A stretch of DNA of 7,272 nucleotides from Patescibacteria group bacterium (lineage in GTDB: Bacteria > Patescibacteriota > Patescibacteriia > UBA2591 > PGYQ01): assembly GCA_020061725.1 (NCBI GenBank), contig JAGUXS010000077.1:1-7272 (forward strand), read 5' to 3'. Below are positions 1 to 5,651 of the stretch, one piece after another (position 1 is the stretch's first letter; the number at the start of each line of letters is the position of its first letter). Made by a program: the position numbers and the translations under genes. Below the pieces are notes generated by a model that had not been told where the DNA came from, did not search any database, and worked only from the letters and a program-made list of their open reading frames with translations.

Positions 1-168
1 ATTAATCTAATTAAATTAAATAGCTTAATTTACTCCACCTAAATATATATCCTTCCGCTTACAATTAAATTTCACAAATAATCTAAATTTAAAAATCTAA
101 AATTTCTCATTTCTTAAATTATTTTACTCTTGTATTATTTTTTTCAACACGAATTAGGTGTATAAAAT
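1..168. other. Non-coding flank downstream of the SEDS gene
   Basis: No open frame of useful length starts here or runs in from the left edge. The ATG, GTG and TTG candidates I checked on the minus strand stop within about 20 codons. There is no convincing GC-rich hairpin followed by a T-run after the SEDS stop codon. A weak ACAC/GTGT stem at about 147-161 is not followed by T residues on the minus strand. The only structure seen is the 7-nt periodic array at 78-119. Confidence 0.5.
78..119. repeat. Degenerate 7-nt periodic array (intergenic)
   Basis: Read in steps of seven on the plus strand, the segment divides into six units. ATAATCT (78-84) and AAAATCT (92-98) alternate with AAATTTA (85-91) and AAAATTT (99-105), followed by CTCATTT and CTTAAAT. 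It is degenerate, and AT-rich sequence can give some periodicity by chance. It is listed because the same 7-nt period recurs in clearer form elsewhere in the window. Confidence 0.45.
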
Positions 169-1260
169 CTATCTATTCCTTTTAATTATACTTTGCAAAA
201 TTCCAATCATTAATAAATTTGCTAAAAGAGAGCTCCCCCCATAGCTTAAAAACGGCAAAGAAATTCCAATAATCGGCAATAAACCGACATTCATGCCAAT
301 ATTGACAAAAATTTCTATAAAGAATAAAAAAGTAAATCCTATAATTAAAAAAATGCTAAAATCATCTCTTATTTTTTTAATTATTTTCCAAAGGCGATAA
401 AATAAAATTCCAAAAAATCCTAAGACCAAAAATGTTCCAATCATTCCCAGCTCTTCGGCAATAACAGCAAAAACAAAATCTGTTCTCGCTTCAGGTAGAA
501 ATTTTAATTGACTTTGAGGCCCTAATCCTAAACCACGACCCCAAAATTGTCCTGAACCAACAGCAATAGTTGATTGAATTATTTGATATCCCCGTCCAAG
601 AGGATCCGCTTGGGGATTTATAAAAGTGATAATTCTGTCTTTTTGATAATCTTTTAATTGAAACCATCCAATTCCAAAAATCAAAAAAAATATAATCAAA
701 ATCAAAATTACATTTTTTGGTTTGGAAATTACAAAAATCATTCCTAACCAAAGACCAAAAAAAATTAAAGCAGAACCTAAGTCTGGTTGCAAAATAACTA
801 AAATAAAAGGAATTATTGTTATTATTCCTGTTAAAATAACATGCTTAAAACTTTGAATATTATAAATTTTATCACTCCAATATTTAGCCAAAATAACCAC
901 TAAAATTATTTTTACTAATTCTACTATTTGAAAATTAATTCCAAAAGGTAAATTAATCCAACCTTGCGTTCCTCTAAGGGTTTCGCCAAAAAATAAAACT
1001 AAAATTAATAAAATTAAAATTAAAATATATAAAAAAATCGCGTAATTTTTTAAAAAAAAATTCCAATTTAAAAAACTGATTAAAAACATTACAATTAATC
1101 CAATACTAGCAAAAATCAATTGCTTGTAAAAATTTGAAAAATTAACAACCTCCTGGTTTAAAGACAAGCTATATTGAATAATTAATCCAAAAATAATTAA
1201 AAAAAACACGACTCCTATTATTATCCAATCAAATTGTTTTAATTGTTGTATAAATTTCAT
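169..1260 (-). CDS. rodA: RodA-type SEDS peptidoglycan glycosyltransferase
   Basis: This 363-residue integral membrane protein belongs to the SEDS (RodA/FtsW/SpoVE) family, which polymerises lipid II into glycan strands together with a class B PBP. About ten hydrophobic segments are visible. The protein opens with FDW followed by a membrane helix, as RodA proteins do. The extracellular loop has DPLGRGYQIIQS (219-230), then GSGQFWGRGLG, then FLPEARTDFVFAVIAEELG. D261 in the TDF motif aligns with the catalytic Asp (D262) of E. coli RodA. The C-terminal signature SYGGSSLLANL is at 339-349. The wording NIGMNVGLLPIIG and SxIAVGSG is RodA-like rather than FtsW-like. The usual FQPSE is replaced by FQIVE (110-114). 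It lies 98 nt after murC, where an FtsW might be expected, so it could serve as the only SEDS enzyme here. The ATG at 1260 is supported by the FDW start; no Shine-Dalgarno sequence precedes it. Confidence 0.93.
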   Translation of the reverse strand: MKFIQQLKQFDWIIIGVVFFLIIFGLIIQYSLSLNQEVVNFSNFYKQLIFASIGLIVMFLISFLNWNFFLKNYAIFLYILILILLILVLFFGETLRGTQGWINLPFGINFQIVELVKIILVVILAKYWSDKIYNIQSFKHVILTGIITIIPFILVILQPDLGSALIFFGLWLGMIFVISKPKNVILILIIFFLIFGIGWFQLKDYQKDRIITFINPQADPLGRGYQIIQSTIAVGSGQFWGRGLGLGPQSQLKFLPEARTDFVFAVIAEELGMIGTFLVLGFFGILFYRLWKIIKKIRDDFSIFLIIGFTFLFFIEIFVNIGMNVGLLPIIGISLPFLSYGGSSLLANLLMIGILQSIIKRNR

Positions 1261-1266
1261 ACTAAA

Positions 1267-1315
1267 TTAACTTTTAACTTTTTTAAAATTCAAATTTATA
1301 ATTCCGCATTTATTA
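1267..1315. repeat. 7-nt periodic array between murC and rodA
   Basis: Seven consecutive heptamers fill about half of the 98-nt gap. Two identical TTAACTT units (1267-1280) come first, then TTTTAAA, ATTCAAA and a TTTATAA/TTCCGCA/TTTATTA triplet (1295-1315). That last triplet matches the TTCATAA/TTCTGCA/TTCATAA triplet at 2954-2974, differing mainly by C/T changes. The array ends six bases before the rodA start codon. Confidence 0.6.
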
Positions 1316-1358
1316 TCGCTCTAATTAATCTTAAATTGACATAATCCTTTTAATAAAA

Positions 1359-2852
1359 CTAAAAGCCAATTTTGTAAATATCTCCTGCTCCAAGAAGTAA
1401 AATTAAATCATTTGGTTTTAAATTTTCTAAAATTATTTTTTTAGTTTCTTCTAAATTATTTGCATATAAAACTTGTTTATTTTTTAAAGCGGGTTTTTTT
1501 TTGATTTCTTTAATTAAATCTTTTGAGCTAATATCTTTATTTTTTTTATCCTCTCTGCCTTCCACATCAAAAATTTCACATAAAATTAAAAAATCGGCTT
1601 GATCAAAAGATTTCACAAAATCATTGAATAATTTTTTTGTTCGATCTTGATGATGTGGCTGAAAAGCAACGACAATTCTGCGTGTTGGATAAAAATCTTT
1701 TGCCGCTAAAATAGTTCCGGATATAGCCGTTGGCGTATGCGCATAATCAGAAATAATTATTGATCCATTTTTTTCTTTTACTTTTTCAAACCTTCGCCAA
1801 ATTCCTTTAAAATTAGCTAAAACATTTTTAATAACATTTAAAGATACTCCTAATTTTATAGCAACCGCGCTTGCCGCAATCGCATTATAAATATTAAACA
1901 ATCCTGGAATTTGCAAAGTAAATTCCGCGCTTTCATTAATTTTAAAATTATTTAATCCTTTAAAATTAAGATTTTGAAAAGTAAATTTTACTTGTCCTGA
2001 TTTTTTATCCATATTTCCTACCTCGTTAGACAACAAACGCCTAACAGGACAAATTTGAAAATTTACATTTTTATTTTGACCAAAAGTAATTATTTTAATT
2101 TTTTTCTTTACTTTTTTTAAAATTAATTGAATATTTTTATCATCTCCATTTGCTATTAAAATTCCATTTTTGGGCAGTTTTTCTATATATTTTCGAAAAG
2201 TTTTTCTAATGTCATTTATATCTTTATAATAATCCAAATGATCTTCTTCTATGTTGGTTAAAACTATAATTTGCGGATGTAAATTTAACATATTCGCTTG
2301 ATATTCGCATGCTTCAACAACAAAATATTTATTCTGTGCTAAATTTTTAGCAACACGAAAATTATTCTTAGTCATTCTTAAATTTTCATCCCATAAAGGC
2401 TGATTAACTTTACTGCCAACAATTACCAACGGATCAAATTTCGCTTTTTCTAAAATTAAACCCAAAATACTTGTTGTTGTGCTTTTGCCGTTTGTGCCTG
2501 AAATCGCGATTGTATATTTTTCTTTGCTTAATTCGCCTAAAAATTCTGAATAATTTAAAATTTGTAGTTTGTAGCTTAAAGTTTGTAGTTTTTTAGCTTC
2601 TAAAAATTCAGGATTATCTTTTGATATGGCAGAAGAATAAATAACTAAATCTGTGTCTAAAGATAAATTTTCTTTTTTATGATTTTGATAAATTATAACC
2701 CCCCTGCTTTTTAAAATTTGAGTTATTTCTGAAAAATTTAAATCTGATCCTGTTACTTTTTTCCCTAATTTAAGCATCATCTTGGCCACAGCGCTCACCC
2801 CAATCCCGCCTATGCCAATAATATGAACTTTTCTTATTTTTTTTAAATCCAT
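1359..2852 (-). CDS. murC: UDP-N-acetylmuramate--L-alanine ligase (MurC)
   Basis: MurC adds L-alanine to UDP-MurNAc with ATP in the cytoplasm, the first peptide step of peptidoglycan synthesis. The 497 residues show the three Mur-ligase domains. An N-terminal Rossmann domain has GIGGIG at 13-18. The central ATPase domain has GTNGKSTTT at 119-127 (P-loop, K123), VVEACEYQ at 178-185 and TNIEEDHLDYY at 199-209. The C-terminal domain has SDYAHTPT (368-375), FQPHHQDRTK (397-406) and the MurC-type end GAGDIYKI (488-495). Several motifs differ from textbook MurC: GTN rather than GTH in the P-loop, DYAHTP (more MurE-like) rather than DYGHHP, and QPHH rather than QPHR. Two insertions appear repeat-derived: a 7-residue duplication (KLQTLSY then KLQILNY, 88-101) and a segment at about 263-290 encoded by a nested inverted repeat. 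The ATG at 2852 sits eight residues before the first strand of the domain and has no Shine-Dalgarno sequence. Confidence 0.94.
   Translation of the reverse strand: MDLKKIRKVHIIGIGGIGVSAVAKMMLKLGKKVTGSDLNFSEITQILKSRGVIIYQNHKKENLSLDTDLVIYSSAISKDNPEFLEAKKLQTLSYKLQILNYSEFLGELSKEKYTIAISGTNGKSTTTSILGLILEKAKFDPLVIVGSKVNQPLWDENLRMTKNNFRVAKNLAQNKYFVVEACEYQANMLNLHPQIIVLTNIEEDHLDYYKDINDIRKTFRKYIEKLPKNGILIANGDDKNIQLILKKVKKKIKIITFGQNKNVNFQICPVRRLLSNEVGNMDKKSGQVKFTFQNLNFKGLNNFKINESAEFTLQIPGLFNIYNAIAASAVAIKLGVSLNVIKNVLANFKGIWRRFEKVKEKNGSIIISDYAHTPTAISGTILAAKDFYPTRRIVVAFQPHHQDRTKKLFNDFVKSFDQADFLILCEIFDVEGREDKKNKDISSKDLIKEIKKKPALKNKQVLYANNLEETKKIILENLKPNDLILLLGAGDIYKIGF
1981..2066. repeat. Nested inverted repeat inside murC (palindromic insertion-like element)
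   Basis: Outer arms GTAAATTTT (1981-1989) and AAAATTTAC (2058-2066) are exact reverse complements. Inner arms TTGTCCTG (1992-1999) and CAGGACAA (2045-2052) are also exact, giving 17 bp separated by a small asymmetric internal loop. Within the loop a second hairpin can form: CCT-C-GTTAG (2021-2029) pairs with CTAAC-AGG (2041-2048) around an 11-nt loop, with one bulged C. Its 3' arm competes with the inner arm. The segment is richer in G+C than its surroundings and is read in frame as MurC residues 263-291, in a part of the central domain that is usually shorter. Confidence 0.75.
2561..2588. repeat. In-frame 7-nt tandem repeat in murC
   Basis: Four heptamers lie in tandem on the plus strand. 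TTTGTAG is at 2561, 2568 and 2582, with a variant CTTAAAG at 2575. Three units equal 21 nt, so the minus-strand protein shows a 7-residue near-duplication, KLQTLSY followed by KLQILNY. In the usual MurC layout a single short stretch joins the EAKKL and EFLGEL positions, so one heptapeptide appears to be extra. Confidence 0.75.
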
Positions 2853-2911
2853 AATAGATAATAATAATTTTTTTAAATTGCATTTTCTTTTTATTGTTTA
2901 AAAATTGGTTT

Positions 2912-2974
2912 ATTGGTTATTCATTAAAATTGGAGCTTGAAAATTGAAAATTTTTCATAATTCTGCATTCATAA
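2912..2974. repeat. Nine-unit 7-nt periodic array spanning the end of murG
   Basis: The segment divides without gaps into nine heptamers. They begin ATTGGTT and ATTCATT, include AAAATTG twice (2926-2932 and 2940-2946) around GAGCTTG, and end with TTCATAA (2954), TTCTGCA (2961) and TTCATAA (2968). The array crosses the murG stop codon (2955-2957), so the last six MurG residues are encoded by repeat units. The rest fills the murG-murC gap. Confidence 0.7.
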
Positions 2975-4082
2975 TTATTTCCGCTATCTCTTTTTCCGCG
3001 TCTTGTTTATTAAGCTTGCCAATGTTTTCTTTTAAATTATTTAATCCATTTTTATCTTGCAATAATTTTTTTATTTCTTCAATAATTAAATTTTTATTTT
3101 TTATTAATTCATTTTGGTCTAAAACAACAGCCGCTTGATTATTTTTAAAAAAAATAGCATTCTCTTCTTGATGCGTTTTTGGCATTGGAATTAAAATACT
3201 CGGTTTTTTAAACCAACAAAGTTCTGTTAAAGTTCCAATTCCAGCTCGAGAAATCACTAAATCTGCAATAATAAAAGCGTATTTCATTTCTTTTGTTAAA
3301 AATTCATAATGACAATACCTTTTTTCAACAATTAAATTAGTTTCAATTCTCCCTCCAGTCAAATGAATTATTTGAAATAATTGCGTTAATTGAGGAATGA
3401 CTTGAATAATAATTTTGTTCAATTCTAACGCGCCAGTTCCACCGCCAATTACTAAAATTATTGGCAAATCCTCTTCTAAGCCAAAAAATTCTTTGGCCTC
3501 TTTTATTTGTAATTCATAATTCGTAATTCGTAATTCTTGTCTTATCGGATTTCCAGTCCAAATTGTTTTTTTCTCTGGAAAATCTTTAAGAGATTTTTTA
3601 AAAGTCACTGTAATTTTTTTAGCAAAAGGACTTGTTAATTTATTAGCCAAAGTTGGCCGAATATCTAATTGATGAATTAAACAAGGAATACGCAATAACC
3701 AACCAGCCCAAATTACTGGTACGCCAACAAAACTTCCGGCTGACAAAATAACGTCTGGTTTAAATTTTAAAAGAATAAAAAAAGACTGAAACAGCCCTAT
3801 TTTAATAAAAAATAAATCAATAAAATTTTGCCAACTAAAATAACGTCGTAATTTTCCAGAAAAAATCGCTTTAAATGGAATTCCATAAGTTTTTATCACT
3901 TTTTTTTCCGGTCCATTTTTAGTTCCCAACCATAACAATTCAATTTTATTTTGTTTTTTAATTTCTTCCGCAATCGCCAATAATGGATTCACCGACCCCA
4001 TTGTCCCTCCGCCAGTTAATAAAATTTTAAAAGGAACCGTCCACGATTTTGCCCTTAATTTTTGAGTCTTTAACATACGCAT
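2955..4082 (-). CDS. murG: UDP-GlcNAc:lipid I N-acetylglucosaminyltransferase (MurG)
   Basis: MurG is a peripheral membrane GT-B enzyme that transfers GlcNAc to lipid I to give lipid II. With the ATG at 4082 it has 375 residues. Visible family features are the N-terminal loop KILLTGGGTMGSVNPLLAIAEE (19-40), SAGSFVGVP (114-122), GNPIRQE (177-183), GGGTGALELN (213-222), SRAGIGTLTEL (278-288, with E287 at the uridine-ribose contact position) and HQEENA (304-309). The N-terminal GGTGGH is GGTMGS here, so the family's conserved His is Ser30. About 18 residues precede the first strand, more than usual. Start options are TTG 4088, ATG 4082 and ATG 4076; there is no in-frame start closer to the domain and no Shine-Dalgarno sequence. 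A 7-nt repeat encodes ELRITNY-ELQI (183-193) in the linker before the C-domain, and the last residues come from another repeat array. It lies 102 nt upstream of murC, probably in one operon. Confidence 0.93.
   Translation of the reverse strand: MRMLKTQKLRAKSWTVPFKILLTGGGTMGSVNPLLAIAEEIKKQNKIELLWLGTKNGPEKKVIKTYGIPFKAIFSGKLRRYFSWQNFIDLFFIKIGLFQSFFILLKFKPDVILSAGSFVGVPVIWAGWLLRIPCLIHQLDIRPTLANKLTSPFAKKITVTFKKSLKDFPEKKTIWTGNPIRQELRITNYELQIKEAKEFFGLEEDLPIILVIGGGTGALELNKIIIQVIPQLTQLFQIIHLTGGRIETNLIVEKRYCHYEFLTKEMKYAFIIADLVISRAGIGTLTELCWFKKPSILIPMPKTHQEENAIFFKNNQAAVVLDQNELIKNKNLIIEEIKKLLQDKNGLNNLKENIGKLNKQDAEKEIAEIIMNAEL
3509..3536. repeat. In-frame 7-nt tandem repeat in murG
   Basis: There are four perfect-length heptamers: GTAATTC at 3509, 3523 and 3530, and ATAATTC at 3516. 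On the coding strand this reads as GAATTAC/GAATTAT units and gives a peptide with a 7-residue period (ELRITNY then ELQI). It sits just after the conserved GNPIR, in the stretch leading to the FFGL helix, where a length change should be tolerated. Confidence 0.8.
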
Positions 4083-4108
4083 AAACAAAGGTTTAAAAAA
4101 CAGATCTT

Positions 4109-4134
4109 TTTTTATTTCGCTTTTTTATTTCGCT
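4109..4134. repeat. 13-nt perfect tandem duplication in the murG leader
   Basis: TTTTTATTTCGCT occurs twice in direct succession (4109-4121 and 4122-4134). It lies in the probable 5' leader of murG, 20 to 50 nt upstream of the candidate start codons. No function is evident. It may be slippage-derived. Confidence 0.7.
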
Positions 4135-4141
4135 AATGTTT

Positions 4142-4170
4142 TATATATAAATTTTATGGATCAACACCAA
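4142..4170 (-). promoter_or_regulatory. Possible sigma70-type promoter for murG-murC-rodA
   Basis: On the minus strand TTGGTG (4170-4165) is followed after 17 nt by TATATA (4147-4142). The predicted start would lie near 4135, about 50 nt before murG. The -35 matches only three of six consensus bases and the -10 four of six, and AT-rich DNA gives many such matches. The position in the gap ahead of the murein block is the main support. Confidence 0.3.
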
Positions 4171-4205
4171 CATCGGCAGTGTTTAAGAAATGTTTTAATA
4201 CAACA

Positions 4206-4496
4206 CTATGGAAAAAAACATTTATTTTGATTAGGAAAAATACATAAATTATTAATTGTTTGTTTGATTTTATCTAATATTTTTATAGCTTCTTTCGCGT
4301 CTTCTTTTAATATTGCTGAAATATTTTTATCTTTCATTATTTCCTCTAAGGCTTTTTCATAAGTATTTATTATTTCAATAGCCGCATCTTGATTTTCTTT
4401 TGATATTCCACCTAATTCTATTTCTTCAATTAAATTTCTTAGTTCTAGTTCTAGTTCTAGTTCTTTTTTAAATAATTCTTTCCCCCCCGAAGTCAT
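4206..4496 (-). CDS. Small helical protein of unknown function with repeat-rich N-terminus
   Basis: I do not recognise a family. The 96-residue product is highly charged, has no membrane segment or signal peptide, and looks alpha-helical: KKELELELELRNLIEEIE near the N-terminus, then YEKALEEIMKDKNISAILKEDAKEAIKILDKIKQTINNL as one or two amphipathic helices. It ends in a short tail with two Cys (NNLCIFPNQNKCFFP). The ATG at 4496 has no Shine-Dalgarno sequence. Codons 3-5 contain a run of seven G, and residues 12-19 are encoded by four copies of a hexamer. A second ATG at 4515, preceded by a purine-rich stretch, lies in another frame and would join this frame if the G run were six long. The gene stands alone between corA and murG, with its own possible promoter. 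Long homogeneous frame and helical periodicity argue that it is real. Confidence 0.65.
   Translation of the reverse strand: MTSGGKELFKKELELELELRNLIEEIELGGISKENQDAAIEIINTYEKALEEIMKDKNISAILKEDAKEAIKILDKIKQTINNLCIFPNQNKCFFP
4440..4463. repeat. Hexanucleotide tandem repeat (four perfect copies)
   Basis: TAGTTC is repeated four times on the plus strand (4440, 4446, 4452, 4458). The coding strand reads (GAACTA)4 and gives alternating Glu-Leu. Gain or loss of units would keep the reading frame and add or remove Glu-Leu pairs. Confidence 0.9.
4482..4488. repeat. G7 homopolymer tract at the 5' end of the small gene
   Basis: Seven consecutive C on the plus strand (G on the coding strand) lie five bases into the 4496 reading frame. 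It is the longest G/C run I see in this very AT-rich window; runs of six occur in rodA at 235-240 and murC at 2699-2704. Its position between two start codons in different frames makes it a candidate slippage site. Confidence 0.85.
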
Positions 4497-4534
4497 ATTT
4501 TTTTAAATTTGACATATATTTTTTCTTTCTAACA

Positions 4535-4557
4535 ATTATATTGAGCTTAACTGTTAA
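4535..4557 (-). promoter_or_regulatory. Possible promoter with adjacent palindrome upstream of the small gene
   Basis: On the minus strand a perfect TATAAT hexamer lies at 4540-4535, about 39 nt before the ATG at 4496. Immediately upstream is the palindrome TTAAC-A-GTTAA (4557-4547), which could be an operator. No good -35 hexamer is present at 16-18 nt spacing. Confidence 0.35.
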
Positions 4558-4617
4558 TTAAATTTTTAAATAAATCGCCAAATAATATGACGCCTTAATT
4601 CATTTTTTATACAAATT

Positions 4618-4653
4618 GAATGCAGAATATCGACCTTATAAAATTCTGCATTC
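4618..4653. repeat. Inverted repeat, possible hairpin downstream of corA
   Basis: GAATGCAGAAT (4618-4628) and ATTCTGCATTC (4643-4653) are perfect 11-nt inverted copies around a 14-nt loop. On the transcribed strand this hairpin lies 25-60 nt past the corA stop. The bases after it are not a T-run, so it is not a classical intrinsic terminator. It could act as a 3' end stabiliser. The right arm is part of the 7-nt array next to corA. Confidence 0.6.
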
Positions 4654-4677
4654 TAAATTCTGAACTCTACATTCTAC
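4643..4677. repeat. Five-unit 7-nt array abutting the corA stop codon
   Basis: Five heptamers of the form AYTCTNN (for example ATTCTGC at 4643 and ATTCTAC at 4671) run in perfect register. The array ends exactly at the base adjoining the corA stop codon (4678-4680). The 11-mer ATTCTGCATTC at its left end is identical to 2960-2970 at the end of murG. Confidence 0.8.
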
Positions 4678-5595
4678 TTACATCCATTTTTTTGTTTTAA
4701 AAAACCAAACCATTCCCAAAGATATAAAACACATAAGGAGTAAAACATATATAAAACTATGGGGATATTCCAAAAATGGCATAGCCACATTCATTCCAAA
4801 AATACTGGCAATTAAAGTAATTGGCAATAAAATAACCGAAATCATTGTCAAAATCTTCATGATGTCATTAAGATGAAATGAAATTAAAGCTTCATTTGTT
4901 TCATGCAGCGCGTTAATCGCCTCTTTATAATTTTCTAAACTATCCCAAATTTCTTTTGTGTATTCAATTAAATCACCAAAATAAATATTTAATTTAATAA
5001 TAGAAAAAAATTGAGGGGCTTTTAAAATTAATTTTCTAATCACTGTTTTATGAGCTTGCATCACTTTTCTAAAATTAACAATATTTTGTTTAATGGTTAA
5101 AATTTCTCTAACCATTTTTTTTTCGTCTCCAATAAAAATTTGTTTTTCAATATTATCAATATCAATACTAATATGATTAAGTATTGGAAAACAATAAAAT
5201 AAAAGCGAATTTAAAATTTCATAAAGTATAATGGCCGGATTACCGCTAAGATATTTCTCTTTAGAATCTTTATTATTTTTAATAACTTTAAACAAATTAA
5301 CTAAAGGACTTAATTCATTATTGTGAATAATTACTAATAAATCTTTTTGAATAAAAAAATCCACTTCGGAAGGAAAAATTTCTTTTGTTTGATGATCATA
5401 AATCGGAAAAATCAAAACCATAAATAAATAGTCAGCCCTTTCAACTATTTTTGTTCTTTGTGGAGGAAGAAAACAATCTTTTACATCTAAAGAAAAGAAT
5501 TGATATTCATTTTCTAAAATTTTTAATTCTTTTTCCCTTGGCTTGTTTATATTAATTAGGGTTAAATTTTTACCCTTTATTTCATGAAAAAACAT
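4678..5595 (-). CDS. corA: CorA-family Mg2+/Co2+ transport protein
   Basis: This 305-residue protein has the layout of CorA, a pentameric inner-membrane channel for Mg2+ (and Co2+/Ni2+). A soluble mixed alpha/beta N-terminal domain (about 1-130) is followed by long helices (about 135-245) that form the stalk. Two transmembrane helices follow at the C-terminus (about 248-266 and 280-298), then a short basic tail ending KTKKWM. The signature GMN is at 267-269 as FGMNV, where many homologues have YGMNF, followed by MPFLEYP. Length is close to the usual 310-320. The ATG at 5595 gives a complete N-terminal domain; there is no Shine-Dalgarno sequence. It is separated by 231 nt from hypD upstream and 181 nt from the next gene, so it is probably transcribed alone. 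A role in supplying nickel for the neighbouring hypD pathway is conceivable but has no support beyond adjacency. Confidence 0.92.
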   Translation of the reverse strand: MFFHEIKGKNLTLININKPREKELKILENEYQFFSLDVKDCFLPPQRTKIVERADYLFMVLIFPIYDHQTKEIFPSEVDFFIQKDLLVIIHNNELSPLVNLFKVIKNNKDSKEKYLSGNPAIILYEILNSLLFYCFPILNHISIDIDNIEKQIFIGDEKKMVREILTIKQNIVNFRKVMQAHKTVIRKLILKAPQFFSIIKLNIYFGDLIEYTKEIWDSLENYKEAINALHETNEALISFHLNDIMKILTMISVILLPITLIASIFGMNVAMPFLEYPHSFIYVLLLMCFISLGMVWFFKTKKWM

Positions 5596-5651
5596 AAAAA
5601 TTTAATGTTTTTTTAAAATTAGCGAGAGTCTAGTTTAAATGTTCGAAAACC

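Noticed and set aside
235..240. G6 run in rodA as a phase-variation tract
   Set aside because: It encodes the conserved Gly-Gly of SYGGSS and is explained by protein conservation.
491..751. Open frame of 86 codons on the minus strand
   Set aside because: It lies wholly inside rodA in another frame, with a composition typical of a shadow.
2944..3138. Plus-strand open frame of 64 codons
   Set aside because: It is antisense to murG, rich in Phe/Ser/Ile as expected from the reverse of AT-rich coding sequence, and has no family resemblance.
4156..4230. Plus-strand 24-codon frame starting ATG GAT CAA
   Set aside because: It is short, has no ribosome-binding site, and overlaps the end of the small gene on the other strand; noted only as part of the odd patch.
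4643..4677. CRISPR-like array
   Set aside because: Units are 7 nt without spacers, and no cas gene is present.
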